In this document: in pieces, positions 49,823 to 58,807 of the stretch | Layout of the letters: every line of letters begins with the position of its first letter | Numbering within the stretch: position 1 is the stretch's first letter | NCBI GenBank assembly: GCA_000517005.1 | Contig: KI912031.1 | Location: 167,102-231,101, forward strand | Source of the DNA: Microvirga lupini | GTDB taxonomy: Bacteria; Pseudomonadota; Alphaproteobacteria; Rhizobiales; Beijerinckiaceae | Direction: 5' to 3' | Length of the DNA stretch: 64,000 nucleotides | The notes under the pieces: generated by a model | Told to the model about the DNA's origin: nothing | The model's input: only the letters and a program-made list of their open reading frames with translations | Databases searched by the model: none | Made by a program: the position numbers and the translations under genes

Positions 49823-52726
49823 ATGACCGGAACCGGACGGCGCGAGGCTGAAAGAGTTGAAACGAGGTGGAGAACAGGAATGGCGATCTTCCCTGAGCCC
49901 GCCAACAGGTTATCGACAGCAAGGGCATTTCGCGTCGGCAGCGCTGCTGCTGCGGGATTCGCCATGTGGATAGTACTCGCCACATCCGGCGCGGCCCAGA
50001 CATCGCCGCGCTCGCTCGCACCCAATGCGGATTTCGGCAAGATTTGTCGGCCGGTTTCCAAACCACGGCTGACTCGGGATTGGAGCAAGTGGGGAAAGTC
50101 GCAACCGGTCGACGATCCTGAGGAGATGTACGAGGCGGCGATCGCCTATGCCGAGGGACGTTCCGACATCAACCGGTCTCCTCTGACGGCACGCAGACTT
50201 CTCGAAGATCTCGCGGATCGGCCATGGGCGGGAAGAGGCCGGGCCCATTTCCGCCTCGGCAAGCTTTTCCTCGATCCCATCGCGGGACCTGTCGATCCCG
50301 AGCGAGCAGCCGCTCATCTCGCGACGGCCTCGTCCATGCTGAACATGGATGCATCCGTTCTGCTCGCTCAATTACATGCACAGGGCCGGATTGCCGCAGC
50401 CGATGTTCGAGAAGCGGAGCGTCTGCTTCGCGCCGCTTCCACGGCCGGCAACGTCGATGGCATGATCGGGTTAGCCCAGCTGCAACGCAGCGGGAGGATC
50501 GGTCATGTGTCGCAGACCGTGACGGGGGATCTCATCAATCTGGCCTTGCAGACTCTCTATGGCGATCTCGGGAATGGTAAGTGCGGCGCACTCTTCAAGA
50601 TCGGGACAATCCTGAGCGATGACGCCCTCGTGCCGGGTGGACTGGCCGAGGCAGTCAAATGGTTTGAGGCTGCGGCCCGTCAGGGTGATGCCAAGGCGGA
50701 TTTGGCTTTGGCAGAAATCTATATGCAGGGCCGCGTCAAAGCGACTCCGGATCAGTTTCTGCGTCATCTCACCCATGCGGCCGAGGCCGGAGAACCGCGA
50801 GCCATGACATTGCTGGGCGAGCGTCTTCTGCTTGGGGATCGTGCGCCGAAGGATGTGTCCAAGGCGATTTCCTGGCTGGAGCGGGCCGGGTTGAGTGCCG
50901 ACACCGAGGCCTATAAGCTCCTGGCCCGCCATTACCGCGGTGAATTCGGGACGGCGCCCGATCTGCCGAAGGCGGCGGAGGTTCTGACGAAGGCTAGTGC
51001 TCTGCCCGGGCACACTACCAGCATTCTTGTCGGCCTTGCACGGCTCAATGCCGCTGGCGTGAATGGGAAGCCGGACATCGATACCGCCTTGGACTTCTAT
51101 CGCCGTGCGGCGGTCCGCGGCGATGTCGGGGCCCTCACGGAAATGGCGAAACTTCTGCTGACCTATCCGGAGAAGGGACGATCGGACGAGGCCGTTCGGC
51201 TTCTCAAGGAGGCCGCTGCGCGCGGCAATCCCGACGCCATGGGCGTTCTTGCCGATCTTTATGCCTGCAGCACGGCTGTCGCTCCGGATCCGGTGCAGGC
51301 CCAAGCTTGGCTGGAACGCGCGGCGGAGGCCGGACATGTGCGCAGCATTACGGCGATCGCTGCCGAAACTGGCAACGATCCGGCTGCAGCGCAACGGAAT
51401 GCAAAGGCTCTTCTCCGTGCGGCCGAGCGCGGCGATCGTGAAAGCATGATCCTTCTCTCCTATGCCTACCGCTCAGGGCAGGGCGTCAAGGCGGATGAAG
51501 CTGCGTCGGCCCGGTGGCGGGAGGCCGCTCTTGCACCGGGGGAGGGGCGCTCCCGTGCCATGCTCCTCCTGGCTCGCAGAATGCTCGCCGGTGACGGCGG
51601 AGAACGCGACAAAGCTGGCGCTCGATCACTTCTGGAGCTTACTGCCCAAGAAGGGGATTCGGGCGCGCAGCTTGAATTGGGACGTCTTCTCGTCGTGCAG
51701 CGCGATCAGAACGCGGACGTGCTGAAAGGTATGCAGCTCCTGCAAAAAGCCGCCTCCGCAGGCAATGCTGCTGCGATGCTGACTCTTGCAGAGATCCCGG
51801 GCTCACGGCTCCAGGCGACCGGCAAGACCGCCTTGGAATGGAGACAGGCTGCAGCAGAGGCCGGCAATGTACGGGCGGCCATCGCCCTGGCATCGACTGC
51901 GAAGGATGGTGCTGACGCTCGACGCTGGCTTTCCCGAGCGGAGACGCTGCCGGTCTGCACTGCACGGGATATGGTCGAACTCGCCCAAGTCTACCAGAAG
52001 ACTCCAGGTCCCGATCAAAAGGAACGCGCGCGCCTTTGGATGAACAGGGCTCTCGCCGACGTTCAGAACGGTGCACCGGATCCAGCCGTTCTGTTCCTCG
52101 TCGGACGGGCCATGGTCGAGGAGGTGGGCGGTCCGGTCAATCAAGAGGACGCCATCAACTACATCAAGCGTTCCGCAGAGGCTGGTCGCATTGAGGCGAT
52201 GCGCTATCTTGGGCGCGGCTATGTCTCCGGTCAGATCGGCGGGCGCAATACGCAGGCGGCGGTCGAATGGCTCTCCAAGGCGCTGCAGAAAGGCGATGCC
52301 GCTGTCGCGGCCGATCTTTCAAGGCTTGCTGCAATGCCTATTGCGGAGGCCACCGAAGCGATGAAGGCTCTCAAGGTGAGCGCCGAGAATGGCCTTGCGC
52401 CGGCCATGCGGGAATACGGACGCAGCCTGCAGCTTGGATTGGGTGTTCCTGCGGATCCGCGAGCCGGAGCGACTTGGCTGCGGAAGGCCGCGGAGGCCGG
52501 CGACATGATCGCGATGAAGGAGCTCTCTCGCGCCTATGCATCGGGATATGGCGTCGAACTCTCAGCCCACGCCAGCACGGAATGGCTGCAGCGTGCTGCG
52601 CAGGCTGGAGATACCGAGGCCATGTACGGCCTCAGCCTTGCCATGACCCTCGGCTTTGGCACGGACGTGAACCCGAGCGCGGCACAGGATTGGCTGAAGA
52701 CAGCTGAGGGAGCCGCCAGGAAATGA
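49823..52726 (+). CDS. Large exported Sel1-repeat protein
   Basis: 967 residues; ATG 49823 has AGGGGGTGAGGA upstream, ATG 49880 is an alternative. A hydrophobic signal (SAAAAGFAMWIVLATSGAAQ) follows a basic N-terminal stretch. Nearly the whole mature protein is Sel1-like repeats of about 36 residues, roughly twenty of them (for example ASGYGVELSAHASTEWLQRAAQAGDTEAMYGLSLAM). Repeats with A-x-x-G-x-A-x-A-M are typical. No enzymatic domain. With its two neighbours it forms a periplasmic scaffold candidate of alginate-like export. Confidence 0.88.
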   Translation: MTGTGRREAERVETRWRTGMAIFPEPANRLSTARAFRVGSAAAAGFAMWIVLATSGAAQTSPRSLAPNADFGKICRPVSKPRLTRDWSKWGKSQPVDDPEEMYEAAIAYAEGRSDINRSPLTARRLLEDLADRPWAGRGRAHFRLGKLFLDPIAGPVDPERAAAHLATASSMLNMDASVLLAQLHAQGRIAAADVREAERLLRAASTAGNVDGMIGLAQLQRSGRIGHVSQTVTGDLINLALQTLYGDLGNGKCGALFKIGTILSDDALVPGGLAEAVKWFEAAARQGDAKADLALAEIYMQGRVKATPDQFLRHLTHAAEAGEPRAMTLLGERLLLGDRAPKDVSKAISWLERAGLSADTEAYKLLARHYRGEFGTAPDLPKAAEVLTKASALPGHTTSILVGLARLNAAGVNGKPDIDTALDFYRRAAVRGDVGALTEMAKLLLTYPEKGRSDEAVRLLKEAAARGNPDAMGVLADLYACSTAVAPDPVQAQAWLERAAEAGHVRSITAIAAETGNDPAAAQRNAKALLRAAERGDRESMILLSYAYRSGQGVKADEAASARWREAALAPGEGRSRAMLLLARRMLAGDGGERDKAGARSLLELTAQEGDSGAQLELGRLLVVQRDQNADVLKGMQLLQKAASAGNAAAMLTLAEIPGSRLQATGKTALEWRQAAAEAGNVRAAIALASTAKDGADARRWLSRAETLPVCTARDMVELAQVYQKTPGPDQKERARLWMNRALADVQNGAPDPAVLFLVGRAMVEEVGGPVNQEDAINYIKRSAEAGRIEAMRYLGRGYVSGQIGGRNTQAAVEWLSKALQKGDAAVAADLSRLAAMPIAEATEAMKALKVSAENGLAPAMREYGRSLQLGLGVPADPRAGATWLRKAAEAGDMIAMKELSRAYASGYGVELSAHASTEWLQRAAQAGDTEAMYGLSLAMTLGFGTDVNPSAAQDWLKTAEGAARK

Positions 52727-52796
52727 GATCGAAGCGGCAGCACAGGCATACGGCGTTCATGGCAGGCGCTCATATTCGATGTGTGGGAGAGGCAAG

Positions 52797-54146
52797 ATGA
52801 TCAAGACTACGCGTATCGTTTTCCTGAGTTGCTTCCTCACAAGCGCCTCTCTGGTCGCGATGGCGGCTTCTGCACAGGATGCGAAGGCTCCCGCCGCCCA
52901 GGCGCCTTCAACCATACAACCCGCACCATTCACTCCGGCACAGCTTCGCGCCATGTCCACGGTAAGGCTTCTCAGGCTTGGGCATAAGGCTCTGGAGGCG
53001 GAGATGGATACGCAGGACTTCGCAACCGGATTGGAGGCGGCCAAGATCGCATCTTCCCGCGGAGATCGCGAAGCCACCCGCCTTCTGGCGAAGATCATGG
53101 CCCGTCATGAAGTGGTCTTGCAAGGCGTCGACCAGGCCAAGCTCGAGCGGCGTCTTCGATTTGAAGCGCTCCGAGGCGCATCGAGTTCGGTGCTGGCTGT
53201 GGCAGGCATGTACGATCGCGGTGAAGGTGTTCCTGTGGACACGAAGAAGGCTGCCGAGTGGTATCTGTGGGCGGCCCGTGTCGGGCACGAGCGTGCCATG
53301 GCTTACGCCGCCTATGCCTATGGTACCGGCCGCGGCTTGGAACGCAACGAGGCCGCGGCCCTGAAATGGCTCGACGGCGTAAACGAGGGCCGCCAGCGCA
53401 GCACCCTTCTGGAGATCGGCTGGGCGCTTGCCTTAGGGACCGAAGGAACGACCGATATGGCCTCGGCACTCAGGTTCTTCGAGCGCGCGGCTCAGCTCAA
53501 GCCGAGCATCGCATATCAGATCGCCGTCGACCTTGAGCGAGGGACGCGGGGAATCCAGAACCGTGAGGCGGCAGGGCAATTGATCAGGATCGCAGCTGAG
53601 CGCGGCGATTCCGCCGCTGCCATGCACATGGCCAATGCGCTTTCGAGGGGCAATAATGAGGAGGACCAGCGACAGGCGGTGCAGTGGTACAGCCTCGCAG
53701 CTCTCGACAAAACCAATCTTGCCGCCGGACAGACCCTCTCGCGACTTCTCACTTTAAGGCCGGCAGATGAGCTGATTTCTCTCATCATCACGGGCTTGGA
53801 TAAGGCGGCTACTGCCGGCAACACCGAAGCGCTCATCGGTTTGGCTTATGCCTATGCGAATGGGATCGGTGTGGATGCGTCTCCGGAGAAAACAGCCAAC
53901 CTGCTGCAAGCCGCAGCCGATTCAGGAAACTCCGAAGCCAAATATCGGCTAGGTCTCATGTACAAGTCTGGACTTGGCGTCACTGCAGATCTGAAGAAGG
54001 CGATTGAACTCATGAGCAGTGCTCGGGAAAGCGGTTTCCCTCTGGCCGCCGTTGCTTTAAGTTCCATGACGGAACCTGCCATGACCGGTTCGGCTGAGGA
54101 ATCCGGGAATGGTCCAGCCGTCGTGCCGCAGGCGGTCGCTCAGTGA
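52797..54146 (+). CDS. Exported Sel1-repeat protein (AlgK-sized)
   Basis: 449 residues from ATG 52797 with GGAGAGG upstream. Signal peptide TTRIVFLSCFLTSASLVAMAASAQ, then an Ala/Pro linker and about nine Sel1 repeats (MYDRGEGVPVDTKKAAEWYLWAARVGHERAMAYAAYAYG; LIGLAYAYANGIGVDASPEKTANLLQAAADSG). Length is near that of Pseudomonas AlgK (about 475), the scaffold that holds AlgE, but there is no lipobox Cys. It is the last gene of the run; the end is Ser/Gly/Val-rich. Closest candidate for an AlgK counterpart. Confidence 0.82.
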   Translation: MIKTTRIVFLSCFLTSASLVAMAASAQDAKAPAAQAPSTIQPAPFTPAQLRAMSTVRLLRLGHKALEAEMDTQDFATGLEAAKIASSRGDREATRLLAKIMARHEVVLQGVDQAKLERRLRFEALRGASSSVLAVAGMYDRGEGVPVDTKKAAEWYLWAARVGHERAMAYAAYAYGTGRGLERNEAAALKWLDGVNEGRQRSTLLEIGWALALGTEGTTDMASALRFFERAAQLKPSIAYQIAVDLERGTRGIQNREAAGQLIRIAAERGDSAAAMHMANALSRGNNEEDQRQAVQWYSLAALDKTNLAAGQTLSRLLTLRPADELISLIITGLDKAATAGNTEALIGLAYAYANGIGVDASPEKTANLLQAAADSGNSEAKYRLGLMYKSGLGVTADLKKAIELMSSARESGFPLAAVALSSMTEPAMTGSAEESGNGPAVVPQAVAQ

Positions 54147-54684
54147 CTAATGCATGAACCGGACGTACCGTCAGGAAGGAACGCGCCTTAAGCGAAGCGC
54201 GCCCGAGCATCGGTGCTTGATGATCGCAGGACAGGATGATTCCCCAATCCTCCAATGCAGGATCGATTCAACATCGATCAGCTCTGAGCGCGATTCAGTC
54301 TTCACATTTGCTTAGCTCCAAGACCGCCTTTACGGATCGGATAGGGCTTTTTCGTGCCCGCTTCAGCATCGTTGCGTCTCGTATGGACGAAGTCGATGTT
54401 GCAGAGGCTTCATCCGCCAACGAAGCAAGTTGTGAATCGATCCAGGTCGGCTCCGATCCGATATTGGCGGCGATGCTCTTCGAGAGCTTATCGCAATACT
54501 ATAGCGAATTTGTGAGAGCAATTGTTCATGTGCATAAGCACATGACTGCATTCAAGACGAGACATGCTTAGTGAGGCATCTATTTCTACCTCCTAAGCAT
54601 AGTTAGATACCTCTTTATTAAGGATGGATAACAAACCGTTAATTTGTACAATTCGAGGTAACCTCTGTGGAAAGGCTCCCTCGC
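54147..54684. other. Gap between Sel1 gene and LuxR-type regulator
   Basis: 538 bases; AT-rich near 54590-54650. It holds one possible small gene (54383-54571). No terminator with a good T run was found after the Sel1 gene. Confidence 0.4.
54383..54571 (+). CDS. Possible small protein, unknown
   Basis: 62 residues from ATG 54383 within a longer open frame: MDEVDVAEASSANEASC, then ILAAMLFESLSQYYSEFVRAIVHVHKHMTAFK. No domain recognised; no strong ribosome site. Amino-acid mix looks like a real cytosolic protein, so I keep it with low confidence. Confidence 0.3.
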   Translation: MDEVDVAEASSANEASCESIQVGSDPILAAMLFESLSQYYSEFVRAIVHVHKHMTAFKTRHA

Positions 54685-55455
54685 ATGTCACACCTTCTGC
54701 CAGTCACTACGATCTTAGGCTGCAAGAATTCGATGTTGCGTGAGGGCTTGAGGCATATCCTCTCAAGTACCCGATTCCGATTGCATCCGGAAAACCTGAC
54801 GAGCGGAGAGATCGCTCTGGACCAGGCAGTTCAGGAAGGCCCGCTTCTCTTCATCCTCGATGCGAATCTTTATCCATTGGGACTGGCCGAGGGAGTATGG
54901 TCTTTGAAGCAGCAATATGCTCAAGCCCGGATCGTCGTGCTGTCGGACAGCTTCAATCTCGAAGGCATGAAATCTGCCTTTCAATCTGGAGCGGATGGAT
55001 ACTGCCTTGCGTCAACAGGATGCGAGGCTTTGATCAAGTACCTCGACCTTGCCATGCTGGGCGAAGTCGTCTTTCCGTCTGCAGCCTTCCTTGCGGCCAT
55101 TTCGACCCATGCGGAGGGGCTGGACCTCTCAAAAGAAACGCCTGCCACCAGGACCTCTCCTCTGCAGGTCGCTTCAGCTTCGGAAGGCCATGACTCTCCA
55201 ATACGGACCTTGTCGAGCAGAGAGGCGGAGATCCTGCAATGCCTGATGCAGGGTGCCCCAAACAAGGTTATCGCGCGCAAACTTGATGTTGCCGAGGCAA
55301 CCGTGAAAGTTCACATCAAGGCTATTCTGCGCAAGATCCGGGTTGCAAACCGGACGCAGGCTGCCATGTGGGCCGTCAATCATTTGGCCTCAAATTCGGA
55401 AGACGCAGTGTGGTTACAGTCAGGCGAGAGACTGGCAGCGCACAGCCTTCGCTGA
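54685..55455 (+). CDS. LuxR-type regulator with degenerate receiver
   Basis: 256 residues from ATG 54685 (GTG 54667 is possible). Pseudo-receiver: the acid pocket is replaced (TTILGCKNSMLREGL in place of D-D), though an Asp sits at the phospho-acceptor place (LLFILDANLYP). The C-terminal GerE helix-turn-helix reads LSSREAEILQCLMQGAPNKVIARKLDVAEATVKVHIKAILRKIRVANRTQAAMWA. Regulators of this kind stand next to exopolysaccharide loci in Hyphomicrobiales. Its neighbour at 56193 is a paralogue. The target is likely the alginate-like operon (inference). Confidence 0.85.
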   Translation: MSHLLPVTTILGCKNSMLREGLRHILSSTRFRLHPENLTSGEIALDQAVQEGPLLFILDANLYPLGLAEGVWSLKQQYAQARIVVLSDSFNLEGMKSAFQSGADGYCLASTGCEALIKYLDLAMLGEVVFPSAAFLAAISTHAEGLDLSKETPATRTSPLQVASASEGHDSPIRTLSSREAEILQCLMQGAPNKVIARKLDVAEATVKVHIKAILRKIRVANRTQAAMWAVNHLASNSEDAVWLQSGERLAAHSLR

Positions 55456-55589
55456 AGACGTTTCGCTTCTATATGAAGTGAGAGAATAAGTGCGCAACTG
55501 ACGTTTCCGGCGGTTTCTCGCTTGTGTGAAATCGCCGGCCTCCATCCGACCTCCGCATTCCTTGGAGCGAATGGAGCCACTTTGTCAAA

Positions 55590-55635
55590 GCATCGGACCC
55601 AAAAGTGGACCCACTTTTGGGATCAAATCCGGTGC
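55590..55635. repeat. Palindromic intergenic repeat, first hairpin
   Basis: CCCAAAAGTGG (55598-55608) pairs with CCACTTTTGGG (55611-55621), flanked by CATCGGA and ATCCGGTG; same core as the copy at 20593. Confidence 0.75.
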
Positions 55636-55650
55636 TCCTTCTTTTGGCTG

Positions 55651-55736
55651 GCGCATCGTGCGGACCCGAAGGGCCGCGTCAGCGAAAACCGGATCCACTT
55701 TTCACTGACGTGGCCCTCCGGGTCCGCACGATGCGC
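55651..55736. repeat. Palindromic intergenic repeat, long hairpin
   Basis: Perfect 18-bp outer stem (55651-55668 with 55719-55736, GCGCATCGTGCGG and partner) plus a 14-bp inner stem with two weak pairs; loop of about 22 bases. Matches the second hairpin at 20660. Confidence 0.85.
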
Positions 55737-56192
55737 TAGCAGCGAGCTGATGCTCTTTCTTGGCTGACGCGTCGTGCAATTGGGAGAGACGGGAGAGGCC
55801 AAGCGAATCCTATTCTGTTTGGGTCCTTCATGTCGCCATAGTCGACACAAACCGGACCTATACAGAGCGCCAAACTCTCATCTGGTTCAAGAATCGAGCC
55901 AGCCAAAGAAAACACCTGCCTTGTCGTCGGCGGGATTTCTTCTGAATCCGTGAATGGCGGTTAGAAGATATGCTCAATACAAAGTGCTTTTGTATCCAGA
56001 TACATAACTGCTTGCAGGAATTGTGAGGTGATTATGTATTTGATACTTTATATCGTGTGTATACCTTTTGATTAAAGATTGTTAAAAGGATTTGAATGGG
56101 TAATGATTGTCTCTAATGAGATTATAAGCTAAACATCTTTTGGGGAATTTTGTTATTTTCCTGACCGAATCAAGACCAGAAAGGCATCTGCG

Positions 56193-57011
56193 ATGCGGAA
56201 CACCTACGATCTTGATAGCCTTCCTCACCCGGGAGCCTCTTCGGCCAAGGATGTCGCGTATTCAAGATACATGGAACTGGCCCGCTCGGTTGAACCCCCT
56301 TCGGAGCATGTCGCTGCTCGCTCCATCAAGACGCTTCTCATCGAGCCGAATGCCCTGCTGAGGGAAGGTCTGCGCAGGATCCTGGCTGAGACGGCCTATT
56401 CACCCTCAGCCGCTGCTGCAAGCCTCGAGGAAATCGGGTCAGTGGCAGGGTTCGATAATTGCGCCGTCGTCCTCATCATCGATGCAAGCCGCGATCATGA
56501 CGAAACCTGCCGTCAGGCCCGGATGCTGAAAGAGAGCGTTCCTAGTGCCAAAGTGGTCATGCTGATCGAGGAGTACGATCTTAAGCAGGTGGTCGCAGCC
56601 TTTCAGGCCGGCGCGGATGCGTACCTCAAAAAGTCGATCTCGCACGAGGTACTCGTGAAGTCGCTGGATCTCGTGATGCTGGGAGAAGCCATCTTCCCTG
56701 GAGCGATCCTCGACCTGCTGCGAGAGCGGGAAGCCCATGCTGATCATGCGAATGTAGCGCCGGTCGCCGAGGAGGCTCATGAGATGAGCGTTCCGGCGAA
56801 AGGTCTTTCGGTCCGCGAGACGGTTATTCTGCGCTGCCTCATGGATGGCGACTCCAATAAGATCATCGCCCGGAAGTTCGACATCACGGAAGCGACCGTT
56901 AAGGTCCATGTCAAAGCGATCCTGCGCAAGATCCAGGCCAAAAACCGGACGCAGGCTGCAATCTGGGCTGCAAGCCATCTGCCGTCGGGCCGCAGCACGC
57001 CTTCCAGCTGA
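56193..57011 (+). CDS. LuxR-type regulator with degenerate receiver
   Basis: 272 residues with an N-terminal 45-residue extension. Receiver start IKTLLIEPNALLREGLRRIL lacks the second acid residue (E-P), but Asp is kept at LIIDASRD. Output: GerE domain LSVRETVILRCLMDGDSNKIIARKFDITEATVKVHVKAILRKIQAKNRTQAAIWA, very like the regulator at 54685. AT-rich leader. Target is likely the adjacent polysaccharide locus (inference). Hairpin follows. Confidence 0.88.
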   Translation: MRNTYDLDSLPHPGASSAKDVAYSRYMELARSVEPPSEHVAARSIKTLLIEPNALLREGLRRILAETAYSPSAAAASLEEIGSVAGFDNCAVVLIIDASRDHDETCRQARMLKESVPSAKVVMLIEEYDLKQVVAAFQAGADAYLKKSISHEVLVKSLDLVMLGEAIFPGAILDLLREREAHADHANVAPVAEEAHEMSVPAKGLSVRETVILRCLMDGDSNKIIARKFDITEATVKVHVKAILRKIQAKNRTQAAIWAASHLPSGRSTPSS

Positions 57012-57039
57012 GCGTGTCGACTTAAACACCTTTTTTCGA

Positions 57040-57060
57040 TGGGAGCCGCTGGCTCCCATC
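57040..57060. terminator. Hairpin between convergent genes
   Basis: ATGGGAGCC / GGCTCCCAT, 9-bp arms and GCT loop; a T run lies before, not after, on the plus strand, so a terminator role is uncertain. Confidence 0.4.
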
Positions 57061-57097
57061 GGCCGTTATAGGGTGTGAGGACGGTACCCCGAACAGG

Positions 57098-58750
57098 TTA
57101 GGCCGATCGCAGAGCCGGCGCAGAGATGTGCGACTGGTCCTCCAGGATCATCGCAGCCCCCTTGTCGGCAATCATCAAGGTTGGCGAGTTCGTGTTCCCG
57201 CTTGTGATGGTCGGCATGACGGAAGCGTCGACGACGCGCAGACCCTCGATCCCACGGACCCGCAAGCGCGCATCCGTGACGGCCATGGGATCGCTGTCGA
57301 GGCCCATCTTGGCGGTTCCAACCGGATGGAAGATCGTGGTTCCGATATCCCGCGCGCCATTCAGAAGCTCGTCGTCCGTCGTCAGCTGGGCTCCGGGCTT
57401 GTACTCCTCAGGGCGGTACTTCTGAAGGGCAGGCATCGAGACGATATGCCGGACGAGGCGCAGCGCATCGACGGCTACCCTCTGGTCTTCCGGAGTCGAC
57501 AAATAGTTCGGACGGATGAAGGGCGCATCGCCCGGCTTACCGCTGCGGATCTTCACGCTCCCTCGGCTGGTCGGACGCAGATTGCAGACGCTCGCCGTAA
57601 AGGCCGGGAAGGGATGCGGATCGTCCCCGAACTTGTCCAGCGAGAGGGGCTGGATGTGGAACTGCAGGTTCGGCGTCGCATATTCGGGCGATGAACGCGT
57701 GAAGGCACCGAGCTGGGATGGCGCCATCGTGAGCGGCCCTTTGCGGAAGAGGGCATATTCGAGCGCCATCTGCCCCTTCTTAAACAGGGACCGATAGTCC
57801 TCGTTAAGCGTGCGCACCCCATGGACCTTATAAATCGGGCGCAGCTGCAGATGGTCCTGCAGGTTCTCGCCGACGCCCGGCAGGTGGTGAACCACCTCGA
57901 TTCCATGCTGCTGGAGGAGCGCTCCGTTTCCGATTCCGGACAATTGCAGGAGCTGCGGGGAGGCGATGGCGCCTGCCGAAAGCACAACCTCCTTCCGCGC
58001 CAGAAGTCGCCTCAATGTGCCGTTCTGGAGGATTTCGACTCCGATGGCGCGCTTTCCCTCAAAAAGGATGCGCGTGGCATGGGCCTGGGTTTCAACCTTC
58101 AGATTGGGACGGGACAAGGCCGGCTTGAGGAAGCCGCGCGCCGCGGACCAGCGCCGCCCGCTCTTCTGGTTGACGTGGAAATACGAGATGCCTTCGTTGC
58201 TGCCCGTATTGAAGTCGCTCACCCGGGGAATGCCGGCCTCGACCGCGGCTTCGATGAAGGTGTCGAGGATGTCCCAGCGGGTGCGAGGGGCCTCGACACG
58301 CCATTCGCCGCCTACGCCATGATGCTCGCCGGCTCCGAGATAGTGATCGAGGTGCTGGCGGAAGATCGGCTTCACATCGTCCCAGCCCCAGCCAGTCAGA
58401 CCCATCTGGCGCCAGTTGTCGTAATCCTCGCGCTGGCCGCGCATGTAGACCATGGCGTTGATGGCCGAGCAGCCGCCCAGAACCTTGCCGCGGGGGTAGT
58501 TCAGAATGCGACCGTTCAGGCCCGGTTCCGCTTCGGTCTTGAACATCCAATCGGCGCGGGGATTGCCGATGGCGAAAAGATAGCCGACCGGAATGTGAAA
58601 CCAGATCCAGTTGTCCTTGCCGCCCGCTTCGAGAATGCAGACCGAGTTCCGGGGATCCTTGGACAGCCGGTTTGCCAGAACGCAACCGGCGGAACCTGCA
58701 CCGACAATCACATAATCGAATGTATCGCTGCCTGACATGGTATGGCTCAA
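57098..58750 (-). CDS. GMC family oxidoreductase (choline dehydrogenase-like)
   Basis: 550 residues. FAD-binding GXGXXG start DYVIVGAGSAGCVLANRLS; GMC signature 1 GGCSAINAMVYMRGQ and signature 2 GAIASPQLLQLSGIG; C-terminal catalytic H in FHPVGTAKMG and N-x-N-S-P-T. It oxidises an alcohol, possibly choline or an aliphatic or sugar alcohol. Sits at the end of the ABC operon on the same strand, 57 bases after its permease gene. A start at 58738 (MSGSD) is possible. Betaine genes are not near, so choline is not proven. Confidence 0.9.
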   Translation of the reverse strand: MSHTMSGSDTFDYVIVGAGSAGCVLANRLSKDPRNSVCILEAGGKDNWIWFHIPVGYLFAIGNPRADWMFKTEAEPGLNGRILNYPRGKVLGGCSAINAMVYMRGQREDYDNWRQMGLTGWGWDDVKPIFRQHLDHYLGAGEHHGVGGEWRVEAPRTRWDILDTFIEAAVEAGIPRVSDFNTGSNEGISYFHVNQKSGRRWSAARGFLKPALSRPNLKVETQAHATRILFEGKRAIGVEILQNGTLRRLLARKEVVLSAGAIASPQLLQLSGIGNGALLQQHGIEVVHHLPGVGENLQDHLQLRPIYKVHGVRTLNEDYRSLFKKGQMALEYALFRKGPLTMAPSQLGAFTRSSPEYATPNLQFHIQPLSLDKFGDDPHPFPAFTASVCNLRPTSRGSVKIRSGKPGDAPFIRPNYLSTPEDQRVAVDALRLVRHIVSMPALQKYRPEEYKPGAQLTTDDELLNGARDIGTTIFHPVGTAKMGLDSDPMAVTDARLRVRGIEGLRVVDASVMPTITSGNTNSPTLMIADKGAAMILEDQSHISAPALRSA

Positions 58751-58807
58751 TGGAATGAGCCAGCGCTCGATCCGACGAGCGCCGGCAGAGTTTACGTCTC
58801 TCGAACT

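Larger units (their letters stand above)
55456..56192. other. Intergenic stretch with palindromic repeats
   Basis: 737 bases. Two repeat hairpins fill 55590-55736. The rest, 55960-56190, is AT-rich and probably carries the promoter of the second regulator. No gene supported. Confidence 0.5.
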
